Part shown: positions 24,474 through 33,613 of the stretch, piece by piece
Layout: each line of letters begins with the position of its first letter
Position numbering within the stretch: the first letter of the stretch is position 1
Assembly: GCA_036768475.1 (NCBI GenBank)
Contig: DAIPMW010000005.1
Location: forward strand, 131,479-195,478
Reading direction: 5' to 3'
From: JAEUMD01 sp036768475
GTDB taxonomy: Bacteria > Pseudomonadota > Alphaproteobacteria > Rhizobiales > Hyphomicrobiaceae
DNA: 64,000 nt
The notes under the pieces: model-generated
What the model was told of the DNA's origin: nothing
What the model saw: only the letters and a program-made list of their open reading frames with translations
Database searches by the model: none
Position numbers and translations under genes: made by a program

Positions 24474-26252
24474 TTAGAGCGGTTGCTGCGGCCGCATGTC
24501 GGCGGGATCGATACCTGCAACTGCAACGGGCTTCTTCATGGCGTCGCGGCGGAACGGCTCGCCGAGTTCCTGGTTGAGGAGGACTTCGATAAACGTCGTC
24601 TCCTTGCGCTCCATCTGCGCTTCGACGGCCTGTGCGAGCTTGTCGCGAAGCTCATCCATGGTGCGAACCTGCACGCCCTTGACGCCGCATGCTTCAGCAA
24701 TCTTGGCGTAGTTGACGTCGAGGTCGAGTTCGGTGCCGACGAAGTTGTCGTCGAACCAAAGCGTCGTATTGCGCTTTTCCGCGCCCCACTGATAGTTGCG
24801 GAAAATAATCATGGTGATCGCCGGCCAATGCTCGCGGCCGCAGGCCGTCATCTCATTCATGGAGATGCCGAACGCTCCATCGCCTGCGAAACCGATGACA
24901 GGCGTAGCGGCATTGCCGATCTTGGCGCCGACGATCGCGGGGAAGCCGTAGCCGCACGGGCCGAACAAGCCGGGCGACAGGTACTTGCGGCCTAGCTCGA
25001 ACGTCGGGTAGGCGTTGCCGATGGCGCAGTTGTTGCCGATATCGGAGGAGATAATCGCATCCTTGGGCAACGCGGACTGGATGGCACGCCATGCCATGCG
25101 CGGCGACATCTTTTGCGGCTCGCGATTGCGGGCGCGTTCGTTCCACGTGGTGCCGGGATCGTCATCCTCGTGGTCCATCGATGAAAGCTGCTGGAGCCAT
25201 GCCGACTTGGTGGTGTGGATCAGCGCCTCACGCTCCTTGCGGCCCTTGCTGGCGGCGTCGTCGGGAAGTTGAGCGAGAATCTGCTCGGCCACCGCCTTGG
25301 CATCGCCCTGGATGCCGACGGTCACCTTCTTTGTGAGACCGATGCGGTCGCTGTTGATGTCCACCTGGATGAGCTTGGCGTTCTTCGGCCAGTAGTCGAT
25401 GCCATAGCCGGGCAGCGTCGAGAACGGATTGAGACGGGTGCCGAGCGCTAGCACGACATCGGCCTTGGAGATCAGCTCCATTGCCGCCTTGGAGCCGTTG
25501 TAGCCGAGCGGTCCGACCGAAAGCTTGTGAGAGCCGGGGAAGGCGTCGTTGTGCTGATAGTTGCAGCAAACCGGCGCCATGAGCTTCTCGGCGAGCGATG
25601 CGGACGCGGGGATCGCGCCTGACAGAACCACGCCGGCGCCGTTGAGAATTACTGGGAACTCGGCGCCAGCGAGAAGCTTTGCGGCATCAGAAATCGCCTG
25701 CTGGCCGCCAGGCGAGCGTTCCAGGCGGACGATCTGCGGCAGATCGATGTCGATAACTTGTGTCCAGTAATCGCGCGGGATGTTGATCTGCGCAGGGGCC
25801 GAGCCGCGCCAGGCCTTTTCGATGACGCGGTTCAGGACTTCCGCGATGCGGCTGGGGTCGCGCACCTCCTCCTGATAGCAGACCATGTCGGCGAAAAGCC
25901 TCATCTGCTCGATTTCCTGAAAGCCGCCCTGACCGATCGTTTTGTTGGCGGCTTGCGGCGTGACGAGCAGCAGCGGCGTGTGGTTCCAGTAGGCGGTTTT
26001 TACCGGCGTGACGAAGTTGGTGATGCCGGGGCCGTTCTGAGCAACCATCATCGACATCTTGCCCGTGGAGCGCGTGTAGCCATCGGCCATCATGCCGGCG
26101 TTGCATTCGTGCGCGCAGTCCCAGAACGTGATACCGGCCTTGGGAAAGAGGTCCGAGATCGGCATCATCGCCGACCCAATGATGCCGAATGCATGCTCGA
26201 TGCCGTGCATCTGAAGCACTTTCACGAATGCTTCCTCAGTGGTCATGCGCAT
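24474..26252 (-). CDS. xsc: Sulfoacetaldehyde acetyltransferase
   Basis: A 592-residue thiamine-diphosphate enzyme that cleaves sulfoacetaldehyde with phosphate to acetyl phosphate and sulfite. Features of Xsc are visible: GIEHAFGIIGSAMMPISDLFP at the N-terminus, GYTRSTGKMSMMVAQNGPGITNF, and the ThDP-binding GDGAFGISMNE with FRNYQWGAEKRN. The family usually has pta (phosphotransacetylase) alongside; here none is present. It is the last gene of the sulfoacetate block, 116 bp after the SucD-like gene, and that gap carries a possible operator of its own. Confidence 0.95.
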   Translation of the reverse strand: MRMTTEEAFVKVLQMHGIEHAFGIIGSAMMPISDLFPKAGITFWDCAHECNAGMMADGYTRSTGKMSMMVAQNGPGITNFVTPVKTAYWNHTPLLLVTPQAANKTIGQGGFQEIEQMRLFADMVCYQEEVRDPSRIAEVLNRVIEKAWRGSAPAQINIPRDYWTQVIDIDLPQIVRLERSPGGQQAISDAAKLLAGAEFPVILNGAGVVLSGAIPASASLAEKLMAPVCCNYQHNDAFPGSHKLSVGPLGYNGSKAAMELISKADVVLALGTRLNPFSTLPGYGIDYWPKNAKLIQVDINSDRIGLTKKVTVGIQGDAKAVAEQILAQLPDDAASKGRKEREALIHTTKSAWLQQLSSMDHEDDDPGTTWNERARNREPQKMSPRMAWRAIQSALPKDAIISSDIGNNCAIGNAYPTFELGRKYLSPGLFGPCGYGFPAIVGAKIGNAATPVIGFAGDGAFGISMNEMTACGREHWPAITMIIFRNYQWGAEKRNTTLWFDDNFVGTELDLDVNYAKIAEACGVKGVQVRTMDELRDKLAQAVEAQMERKETTFIEVLLNQELGEPFRRDAMKKPVAVAGIDPADMRPQQPL

Positions 26253-26284
26253 GGCTCAGTATTCCTTCTCGTATGTGTGCGTTC

Positions 26285-26295
26285 GACACAGTGAC
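26285..26295. promoter_or_regulatory. Candidate IclR operator in front of xsc
   Basis: GACACAGTGAC differs by one base from the palindrome GACAC-A-GTGTC found at 33489-33499. It lies 33-43 bp before the xsc start on the coding strand, so xsc may have its own regulated promoter. Weakest of the three sites. Confidence 0.35.
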
Positions 26296-26368
26296 ATTTT
26301 CGGGCGGCGTGGCGCACGCCGTGATCGTGGTGGATTTGCAGGTGCTGACGCGCCTCCGCGGAGCCGCG

Positions 26369-27244
26369 TCAGGCGGCAATGGAGAGACGTTTCAGCATCT
26401 GCGGGATCTGGCTCGGGACATCGGCGACGCCGACGCCGGCGCTTTCCAGTGCCCTGCGTTTGGAGGCGTAGTCTCCCTTGCCGCCGGAGACGATTGCGCC
26501 GGCATGTCCCATCTTCTTGCCGGGCGGCGACTGGCGACCGGCGATGAAGGCAACGACCGGCTTCTTCATCGTGCGCGCATATTCGGCGGCTTCTTCCTCG
26601 GCGCTTCCGCCGATCTCGCCACACAGGACAATCGCGTGCGTTGCCGGATCAGCATCGAGGATGCGAAGGGCGTCTGCGGAATTGGTTCCGATCATGGGAT
26701 CGCCGCCGACGCCATAAAAGACCGACTGGCCAAGTCCGGCCTGCGCGAGATTGAGGCAGAGGAGCGTGCCGAGGCTGCCCGAGCGCGAGATGACCCCGAC
26801 GTTGCCCTTCTGGAATACCTTGTCATTGAATGCCGGCATGATTCCGACGAAGCATTCGCCGACGGTAACAAGTCCGGCTGTGTTGGGTCCGACAACACGT
26901 GTGCCGTTCGCGCGCGCCGCTACGTGTATCTCCATGACGTCGTGCGAGGGAATATGCTCGGTGAGGCAGACCAGCAGCTTGGCTCCCGCCTCGCAGGCGT
27001 CGATGGCTGCCTCCTTCGCCATCATCGGCGGGATGAACATGCATGCTACGTCGAAGGGGGCGGTTTTTGCTGCTTCACGGGCGGTGGCGAAAACCGGAAC
27101 GCCCAGATGTTGCGTGCCGGCCTTCTTGGGATTGACGCCACCGATAACGTTGGAGCCGTAGGCCTGCATCGCCTCGGTCCAGAACGTGCCCTGCTTGCCG
27201 GTGATGCCCTGGATCAAAATGCGGTCGCTCTTGCGCGGAATCAT
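26369..27244 (-). CDS. SucD-like CoA ligase alpha subunit, probable sulfoacetate-CoA ligase
   Basis: A 291-residue homologue of succinyl-CoA synthetase alpha (ADP-forming). It has a CoA-binding Rossmann start (ILIQGITGKQGTFWTEAM), GPNTAGLVTVGE, GVISRSGSLGT, and the phospho-histidine loop GHAGAIVSGGKG near residue 246. It lies between sauS and xsc in the sulfoacetate block, so the likely acid substrate is sulfoacetate (inference). Its ATG overlaps the beta-subunit stop (TGATG). It is not the TCA-cycle sucD, which normally sits with mdh and sucAB. Confidence 0.8.
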   Translation of the reverse strand: MIPRKSDRILIQGITGKQGTFWTEAMQAYGSNVIGGVNPKKAGTQHLGVPVFATAREAAKTAPFDVACMFIPPMMAKEAAIDACEAGAKLLVCLTEHIPSHDVMEIHVAARANGTRVVGPNTAGLVTVGECFVGIMPAFNDKVFQKGNVGVISRSGSLGTLLCLNLAQAGLGQSVFYGVGGDPMIGTNSADALRILDADPATHAIVLCGEIGGSAEEEAAEYARTMKKPVVAFIAGRQSPPGKKMGHAGAIVSGGKGDYASKRRALESAGVGVADVPSQIPQMLKRLSIAA

Positions 27245-28380
27245 CAGGCGGCCCTCCCATTGGCCGCGGCAACCGCGGCTTTGACTGCGTCGTCCATCAG
27301 GTCGAATGGTTCGATGCCGAGCCGTTCCTTGACGATGGCCACGGCTTCATCCGCGCCGGTGCCATGGATGGTGAAGAAAATAGGGATGTCGGGCTTCAGC
27401 TCTTTCCAAGCGTTGACGACGCCTTCGGCCATCACGTCGGTGCGGGCGAATGCTCCGCAGAAATTGACGAGCAGGCTCTTGATGTTCGGATTTTCGAGCA
27501 GGATCGACAGCGCGGTCTTGGCTTTCGTGTAGGCTTCGCCGCCGATTTCGAGAAAGTTGGATGGGCTGCCACCGTAATGGGCAATGACGTCCATCGTCGT
27601 CATCGTCAGACCGGCGCCATTGGCGAGCACACCGACGTTGCCGTCCAGCTCGATGTATTTGAGGCCTGCATCGGCGGCCTTGGCCTCGAGCCTTGTGCGC
27701 TTCTCCGGTGCGGCGTTGCGGACGATCTCGGCCTGACGGGGGGCGGAACCGTCATCGACTGTCAGCTTGCAATCGAGGGCGACCACCTTGCCGTCTTTGG
27801 TGAGCACGAGCGGATTGATCTCGATGAGTTCGGCATCGAGCTCACGCCATGCGCGGTAAAGCTTGAGCAGGACATCGGTAAGCGCGTCCGCCTGGGCATC
27901 GAGGCCAAGGCCGGCGATGGCCTTGCGCGCGGCGTCCTCCGTCAGGCCATTCCCGATCGCAACAGAGATGCGGCGCATCGCATTGGGGTCGCGCTCGGCG
28001 ACCTCCTCGACATCCATGCCGCCCATCGCAGAGAAAAGCAGCATCGGCCCTTTGGTCGCGGCGTCATCGAGGATGGCGGCGTAAAGCTCGCGTGCAATCG
28101 GTGTCTGCGCTTCCACGAGTACTTTTGTCACAGGCCAGCCGCCGATCTCCATGCCAATGATCTTTTCGGCATGCGATCGGGCTTCAGCGGGCGTTGCTGC
28201 CAACTTGATACCGCCGGCCTTGCCGCGCTTGCCTGTCGGAACCTGAGCCTTGACGACACAAGGCCCGATAGCTTTTGCGGCCGTTTCTGCCTCCTCGGGC
28301 GTGTGCGCGAGGCGGCTTTCGGGAACGGCGATGGCGAACCGTGCAAGCAAAGGCTTGGCGGCGTGCTCCTCGAAATTCAT
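27244..28380 (-). CDS. SucC-like CoA ligase beta subunit (ATP-grasp), probable sulfoacetate-CoA ligase
   Basis: A 378-residue homologue of succinyl-CoA synthetase beta. The ATP-grasp region (KAQVPTGKRGKAGGIKLA, then ELIEINPLVLTKDGKVVALDCKL) is followed by the C-terminal ligase domain with FLEIGGEAY and a late VNFCGAFARTDVMAEGV. In Cupriavidus the AMP-forming SauT does this step. An ADP-forming two-subunit sulfoacetate ligase has, as I recall, been described in Bilophila. Starts 20 bases after sauS. Confidence 0.8.
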   Translation of the reverse strand: MNFEEHAAKPLLARFAIAVPESRLAHTPEEAETAAKAIGPCVVKAQVPTGKRGKAGGIKLAATPAEARSHAEKIIGMEIGGWPVTKVLVEAQTPIARELYAAILDDAATKGPMLLFSAMGGMDVEEVAERDPNAMRRISVAIGNGLTEDAARKAIAGLGLDAQADALTDVLLKLYRAWRELDAELIEINPLVLTKDGKVVALDCKLTVDDGSAPRQAEIVRNAAPEKRTRLEAKAADAGLKYIELDGNVGVLANGAGLTMTTMDVIAHYGGSPSNFLEIGGEAYTKAKTALSILLENPNIKSLLVNFCGAFARTDVMAEGVVNAWKELKPDIPIFFTIHGTGADEAVAIVKERLGIEPFDLMDDAVKAAVAAANGRAA

Positions 28381-28399
28381 AGCTGGTCTGGTCCTGTCG

Positions 28400-29854
28400 C
28401 TATTTGCCGTAACGCGCCCAGTATGGGCCGAACAGTTCTTCCTCGGAGGGCTTATCCTCGGGGATGGTGGTGACGAGATGGGTGATGTTGATGAAGTTCT
28501 TGTAGTTGAGATTGTCGCTCATGGTGTTGCCGGCCCAGGTGCCGCCAGCCATCGAAAGCGTGAAGGGCAGGGAATTATTGAACCCGCCACCGTTGCCGAA
28601 TGTGTGGGCCTGATTGACGAGAACGCGCACCACGTCGGTGGATTCTGCCAACTGGCGGGCGTGGTTCATATCTTTGGTGTGAATGCCTGCCGAGTGGCCC
28701 TTGCCGGTGACATTCAGAATTGCCGCGACGATGCGCTTGGCGTCGTCGAAGTTCCTGGCGCGGTAGAGCGTGAGGATCAAAGAGAGCTTCTCGTCGGCAA
28801 GACTGTGCTTGCCACCGACCTTGGCCTCCTCGACCATGAAGAACTTGGCTTTCCTGGCGCCCTCGCGCAGTTTCATTGCTTCGGCAAGAACCGGCGCGTC
28901 CTTGGCGATTATGGTGCGGTTGAGCTTGCCGCCGATCCAAAGCGTATTGACGACATTGTTGTGCTCGGTGGCGTCGCAGCGCCAGCCGCCGGCACGTTCA
29001 AGTGCTGCGATGGCGTCCTCGTAGACATCATCGAGGATGACGACGGCATTCTCCGACGAGCACGACGTCGAGTTGTCGAAGATCTTGGATGCGCAAATCT
29101 TTTCGGCAGCGTCATCGAGGTCGGCTGTGCTGTCGATGATAACCGGAACGTTGCCGGCGCCAACGCCGACCGTCACAGTGCCCGATTGCATCGCTCGACG
29201 GACATTGTCCTGAGAGCCGGTGACGACTGCGAGATCGGACTGACGGATCAGCTCCTCGGTCATCGCTTTCGTGACCGGGGGCGGCAGGATCTGCACGAGA
29301 TCCTCGGGATGACCAGACTTTTTCAACTCCGCGCGCATCAGCTCGACGGTTTTGCGGGTCGTTTCGGCGCCCGCAGGCGATGGTGCGATGATGACGGCGT
29401 TGCCGCCTTTCAGAGCCATCATGGCCTTGTTGACGGGCGTCGCAGCAGGGTTCGTCGAGGGGCAGACGGCGGCGACCACGCCAACGGGCTTGCCGTACTT
29501 GACGATGCCGCGCGCAGGCTCCTCGGAGATGACGCCGACGGTCTTGGCGCGCAGCAGGTCACGAAGAGTGCCGAAGGTCTTGCGCGTGTTCTTGATGATC
29601 TTGGATTCGACATTGCCGAGGCCGGTGTCCTCGACGGCGAGTTCGGCCAGATGGTGGGCGTGCTCGGGCTTGTAAATGGACCAGGCGAGCGCACGGACAG
29701 CGTCGTCGACGCGGGCCTGGTCGTGGTTCTCATAGGCCTCCATCGCCGCACGAGCGCGGGCAACCGTCTCGGCAACGATGGTCTGCGGGTCGGAACCGGC
29801 CGCGCCGGCGCCCTGGGCGGTCGCTCGAACGGGGCTTGCAGTGGTGGCTGACAT
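28400..29854 (-). CDS. sauS: Sulfoacetaldehyde dehydrogenase (CoA-acylating)
   Basis: A 484-residue aldehyde dehydrogenase-fold protein of the acylating group. It would reduce sulfoacetyl-CoA to sulfoacetaldehyde with NAD(P)H. The catalytic Cys lies in FDNSTSCSSENAVV (near residue 270); CPSTNPAATPVNKAMMALKGG and GSQDNVRRAMQSG are typical of SauS/EutE-like enzymes. GGAG precedes the ATG at 29854. The neighbourhood (ligase, xsc, IclR regulator) matches the sau pathway of Cupriavidus necator. Confidence 0.88.
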   Translation of the reverse strand: MSATTASPVRATAQGAGAAGSDPQTIVAETVARARAAMEAYENHDQARVDDAVRALAWSIYKPEHAHHLAELAVEDTGLGNVESKIIKNTRKTFGTLRDLLRAKTVGVISEEPARGIVKYGKPVGVVAAVCPSTNPAATPVNKAMMALKGGNAVIIAPSPAGAETTRKTVELMRAELKKSGHPEDLVQILPPPVTKAMTEELIRQSDLAVVTGSQDNVRRAMQSGTVTVGVGAGNVPVIIDSTADLDDAAEKICASKIFDNSTSCSSENAVVILDDVYEDAIAALERAGGWRCDATEHNNVVNTLWIGGKLNRTIIAKDAPVLAEAMKLREGARKAKFFMVEEAKVGGKHSLADEKLSLILTLYRARNFDDAKRIVAAILNVTGKGHSAGIHTKDMNHARQLAESTDVVRVLVNQAHTFGNGGGFNNSLPFTLSMAGGTWAGNTMSDNLNYKNFINITHLVTTIPEDKPSEEELFGPYWARYGK

Positions 29855-29983
29855 CACATTCTCCAATGTTTGTCGTCTGTCGGATCGGTGATTTCGGTAT
29901 CTCGGTCGTTCGGTTTCTTAGGTGGAGGTAGCTGGCCGCGAACGGTCCCGAAGTCCACCTGCAGGCCAGATCATTTCAAAAAA

Positions 29984-30001
29984 TGGGACATGGCGTCTTA
30001 T
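29984..30001. promoter_or_regulatory. Candidate IclR operator in front of sauS
   Basis: TGGGACATGGCGTCTTAT closely resembles TGGGACACAGTGTCTCAT at 33486-33503 (palindromic core GACAY-N-GYGTC). It lies about 130 bp before sauS in the 204-bp gap after tctA, suggesting a second regulated promoter for the catabolic genes. Confidence 0.55.
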
Positions 30002-30058
30002 TTTTCATTATTGAGCCGTCATGTCAATTCGAATCTGGAGGACAGCGATCCCCATTCC

Positions 30059-31582
30059 TCATTTCTCGCTCTCCCGTATCGGCGTAGTGCGGCCAGCACC
30101 CGGCAATCGAGCGCGGATAGCAGGGAGGATCGACCACACGACGAATGCTGCGGCGAGCGCCAGGATGGTGCCGCTGATCGGTCTTTGGACGAAGATCAGG
30201 AAGTTGTCCTCGTAGTTGGCGAGGGACGTCAGGAAATAGCGCTCAGCGAGCGGTCCCAGGATGACGCCGAGCACGAGCGGCGCCGAAGGGAAATTGGCGC
30301 GTTTCATGATGAAGCCCAAAACGCCGAAGAGGAGGCAGACGTAGACGTCGAATATGTTGTTGCGCACGCCGTAGGCGCCGACCACCGACAAGACGATAAT
30401 GAAGGCGCCAAGTATTGCGGGCGGCACACGCATGAGTGTCGAGAAGCCGCGGGCCACGAGAACAGCCGCGACGATCATGAGCAAATTGGCAACGATCATG
30501 CTGACGAAGATCGTGTAGACGAGAGAGGGATCCATTCGGAAAAGGAGCGGCCCAGGATTCACGCCATGAATGAGCATCGCGGCAAGCATGATCGCGGTGG
30601 CTGCGCTGCCGGGTATGCCGAGCGTGAGCAGCGGAATCATGGCGGCGCCTGTGGTGGCATTCTTGGCTGCCTCAGGCGCGGCGAGGGCCTGCTCGACGCC
30701 GGTGCCGAATTCGTTGCCGCGTCCGGATGCCTGTCGCTCGACACCATATGCGAGGACGGCTCCGACGGTCGCACCCGCTCCAGGGATCATGCCGATCATG
30801 GAGCCAAGGCCGGCGCCGCGCAGAATCGAACCCTTGAACCCCCAAAGCTCGCGCCACGTGATCTGCGTGCCGGGTTTGGGCGCGAATGTACGCCTCAAAT
30901 CGACTTGCTTGACGAGCAGATCGATCACCTCGCCGATTGCAAACAGACCGATCATCACAACGGTAAAGTTGATGCCGCTCTCGATATCCGAAATGCCGAA
31001 CGTGAAGCGCGGGATTCCGTACAGAGGATCGATGCCCACAGTGCCAATGAGCAATCCAATGAACATCGATAATGCACTCAGAATGGGCATGTCTTTGGCG
31101 ATGGCGACGACGCTGGCGAGGCCAAGAATCGTCGCAGCGAAGAACTCAGGCTGGTCAAATTTCAGCGCGAAGGCTGCAAATGGCGGGGAGGCCACGGCCA
31201 GCAGAACCGCCGATATGAAGCCACCCGTCGCCGAGGCCGTGATGGCGATCCGCAGAGCGCGCGTTGAAAGCCCCTTCATAGTCATCGGGTAGCCATCCCA
31301 GCAGGCGGGCAGTGATGCCGGAGTCCCTGGGATGTTGATGAGAATGGAGGAGATGGATCCGCCGAAGACGCCACCTACGTAAATGCCGCCGAGAAAGCAC
31401 ATCGCGGTAACGGGTTCCATCACGTAGGTGAAGGGCAGAGCCATTGCCATCGCGTTGACGAACGAGATGCCGGGAAGCGCGCCGGCGATCGTGCCAACCA
31501 TGAGGCCGACAACGAGAATTAGGAAGTTGTGTGCCTGAAAAGCGCCGACAACGCCGCCCCAGAAGAGTGATAGGAGATCCAT
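30059..31582 (-). CDS. tctA: Tripartite tricarboxylate transporter, large membrane subunit (TctA)
   Basis: A 507-residue membrane protein of the TctA family with about 10-12 helices. Family segments are visible: GALPGISFVNAMAMALPFTY near the N-terminus and GMIPGAGATVGAVLAYGVERQAS in the middle. With TctB and TctC it imports organic acids across the inner membrane using an ion gradient. In this cluster the substrate is probably sulfoacetate (inference), replacing the MFS carrier SauU known elsewhere. The start at 31582 follows GAGGAGGG and lies 14 bases after tctB. Confidence 0.9.
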   Translation of the reverse strand: MDLLSLFWGGVVGAFQAHNFLILVVGLMVGTIAGALPGISFVNAMAMALPFTYVMEPVTAMCFLGGIYVGGVFGGSISSILINIPGTPASLPACWDGYPMTMKGLSTRALRIAITASATGGFISAVLLAVASPPFAAFALKFDQPEFFAATILGLASVVAIAKDMPILSALSMFIGLLIGTVGIDPLYGIPRFTFGISDIESGINFTVVMIGLFAIGEVIDLLVKQVDLRRTFAPKPGTQITWRELWGFKGSILRGAGLGSMIGMIPGAGATVGAVLAYGVERQASGRGNEFGTGVEQALAAPEAAKNATTGAAMIPLLTLGIPGSAATAIMLAAMLIHGVNPGPLLFRMDPSLVYTIFVSMIVANLLMIVAAVLVARGFSTLMRVPPAILGAFIIVLSVVGAYGVRNNIFDVYVCLLFGVLGFIMKRANFPSAPLVLGVILGPLAERYFLTSLANYEDNFLIFVQRPISGTILALAAAFVVWSILPAIRARLPGAGRTTPIRESEK

Positions 31583-31596
31583 CGCGTCTGCCCTCC

Positions 31597-32136
31597 TCAA
31601 TAGATCCTGAGCAGCCGGTAGACCGAGATCGTCCAGCCGTTGAATGGTTCCACGCCGCGGTTGAGCGGCATCTTGGCCAGCGCCACAAACATGTAGAGCA
31701 GTACGATCGTGCCCAGGATCGAGACGAGGCCGATGGTCAACCAGGAGCGTATGCGCCCCATGATGCACCAGATGACGATGAAGAGAGCGGTTGCGAGCGC
31801 GAAGCCGAGATAGGGAATGGAGAACCCATAGGCGAGTATGACGCCCACGCCTGCCAAGGCGATCGGCTCCAAGCGGTTCTTCTCGATCGCCTCAATCTCC
31901 GGGTCTCCGCCGCGCAGTTGAGTTTGGCGCCATTCGATGAACTCGACGATCAGGGTCAATGCCGCAAAGAGTGCGAGTCCGACAATCATGGCCCGCGGCC
32001 ATCCGCCGGGGCCGACTGCGCTTGGCACCGCATCCAAGGCACCGCCCTTCATCGCAATGTGCGTCCATAAGAACGCACAGAGCGCAAGGATGAAGACCGG
32101 GAATATCAGCCGGGCATATCTGCCTTTTGCCGTCAT
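31597..32136 (-). CDS. tctB: Tripartite tricarboxylate transporter, small membrane subunit (TctB)
   Basis: A 179-residue protein with four predicted helices, the size and pattern of TctB: an N-terminal LIFPVFILALCAFLWTHIAM, GGWPRAMIVGLALF, then two pairs of helices in the second half. It follows tctC after a 193-bp gap that carries no gene and precedes tctA closely. AAGGATAC lies upstream of the ATG. Confidence 0.85.
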   Translation of the reverse strand: MTAKGRYARLIFPVFILALCAFLWTHIAMKGGALDAVPSAVGPGGWPRAMIVGLALFAALTLIVEFIEWRQTQLRGGDPEIEAIEKNRLEPIALAGVGVILAYGFSIPYLGFALATALFIVIWCIMGRIRSWLTIGLVSILGTIVLLYMFVALAKMPLNRGVEPFNGWTISVYRLLRIY

Positions 32137-32329
32137 CGGCAGTATCCTTCAATCAATGCGATTTCCGGGCGGCAATCTGGATTGCGCCACCGGAAATCGA
32201 TTGCGGTTTCGAATGTGGGCTCAGCCACGCAGGGGCGTTGTATGCTGAAGCGTCAGCGCTTGCGGTGCCGCAGATAGCAAAACGTCGGGCGGCGCATGGT
32301 TCGCAGCGCCGCCCGCAAGTCGAAACGGA

Positions 32330-33334
32330 TTATTTCTTCTTCGAGGCCGCTTTTTCCTCGGCGGTGGTCGGGAACTTCTCCAGGTAGCCTTTCACCGTGT
32401 CATAGAACTTCTTGACGGTCTCTTTCGTCTCTTCAGGCGAGAGCGGCTTTGTGCAGGTGTAGGTCCCCGAACAGAATTCCTTCCATTCAGGAGTTGCCAG
32501 AATCTTCGCTGTAGCGGCGCCAAGCGTGGCGATCTTGGCCGGGTCAGTCTTTGCCGAAACGGCAATGGTGCGGAAGTTGGGCAGGTCGTTGATCTCCAGG
32601 CCCAGCTCCTTCGACGTGATGACATCCTTGAAGGATTCGTGACGCGACTCATCAAAGACGATGATCGGACGCAAGTCGCCGGATTTCAGGAACTGTGCGA
32701 CGTCGCCCGGCTCTTCGTAGATCAGGTCGGTGTGGCCGCCGACGGCCGAGGCATAGCGCTCAGCCGGCTTGGCGAACGGCACGTTGACGATCTTGATGCC
32801 CTTCGTGGCGAGATACTTCAGCGTGATGTCATCCATCGTGCCGTAGCCCGAGGTGGCGCAGCGCAACTTGCCGGGGTTCGCCTTGGCGAAATCCTCCAGG
32901 TCCTTGAAGGTCTTGAACTTGCTGTCCTTGTTGACGAACAGCATCGAGGGAGAACTCTGCATCATGCCGACGAAGGCGAACTGGTCGGGATTGTGGTTGC
33001 CGATACCGGCAGCCCAGGCCGAGACCGAAAGAGCGATGAGGGTTGCGACCGAGTGACCGTCGGCGGCATCTGTGAGCAGTCGCGTCAGGCCGGCGTTTCC
33101 GGAAGCGCCGGAAATGTTTGCAACCGGCATGGCCACGCCCAGGAGCGGCTCGGCGAGCTGGGCGAATTTGCGCCCCATGAGATCTGCACCGCCGCCTGGG
33201 CCAAACGTAACGATCACGTCAATCGGGCGGGAGGGGTATTTGTCCTGGGCCATTGCCGGAGCGGCTAAAAGCGCTCCTGCCATGGCTACGGTCAGAGAAG
33301 CCGTCAGCGTACGTCGCGCCGAACACATTGCCAT
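32330..33334 (-). CDS. tctC: Tripartite tricarboxylate transporter substrate-binding protein (TctC)
   Basis: A 334-residue periplasmic binding protein of the Bug/TctC family with a signal peptide ending near AMAQD (residue 30). The family motif PIDVIVTFGPGGGADLMGRKFA follows the mature start. The C-terminus is Lys-rich. First gene of the sulfoacetate block, starting after AAGGAGTGA, with the divergent IclR gene 280 bp away. Substrate inferred from the neighbours. Confidence 0.9.
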   Translation of the reverse strand: MAMCSARRTLTASLTVAMAGALLAAPAMAQDKYPSRPIDVIVTFGPGGGADLMGRKFAQLAEPLLGVAMPVANISGASGNAGLTRLLTDAADGHSVATLIALSVSAWAAGIGNHNPDQFAFVGMMQSSPSMLFVNKDSKFKTFKDLEDFAKANPGKLRCATSGYGTMDDITLKYLATKGIKIVNVPFAKPAERYASAVGGHTDLIYEEPGDVAQFLKSGDLRPIIVFDESRHESFKDVITSKELGLEINDLPNFRTIAVSAKTDPAKIATLGAATAKILATPEWKEFCSGTYTCTKPLSPEETKETVKKFYDTVKGYLEKFPTTAEEKAASKKK

Positions 33335-33485
33335 CGTGTGTCACTCCTTGGCTGGGGCGCGGGTGTGTCTCCGACCCTTACGTCCCTGTTTCCTCTTGCG
33401 ATTGTTCCAAAAGCGCGACGAACTGTTATGCTCAAGAAAAAAAGCCGTCCCGCCGCTGCATCCCCCATTGCATCACTTATAAAAT

Positions 33486-33513
33486 TGGGACACAGTGTCT
33501 CATACTCGTCCCA
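33486..33513. promoter_or_regulatory. Candidate IclR operator between tctC and the regulator gene
   Basis: Two overlapping palindromes: GACAC-A-GTGTC (33489-33499) and the wider TGGGAC (33486-33491) facing GTCCCA (33508-33513). It lies in the 279-bp divergent region and is the best of three similar sites in the sulfoacetate block. Confidence 0.6.
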
Positions 33514-33613
33514 TTCCATCTCGATTGTCAACGCCATTCGCATCAACTTCAGAGCAAATGACCGACACCGAGTCGAACAATATGAGAAACTCCTCCCATT
33601 CTTGGAGGATCGC

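Noticed and set aside
26369..28380. Housekeeping succinyl-CoA synthetase
   Set aside because: The pair is embedded between sauS and xsc with overlapping start and stop and no TCA genes nearby.
28250..29851. 533-codon plus-strand reading frame
   Set aside because: Opposite sauS and the SucC-like gene; composition is that of an antisense shadow.
24474..33334. Taurine degradation cluster
   Set aside because: xsc is shared with taurine use, but no taurine transaminase or dehydrogenase is present while a CoA ligase and acylating dehydrogenase are; sulfoacetate fits better.
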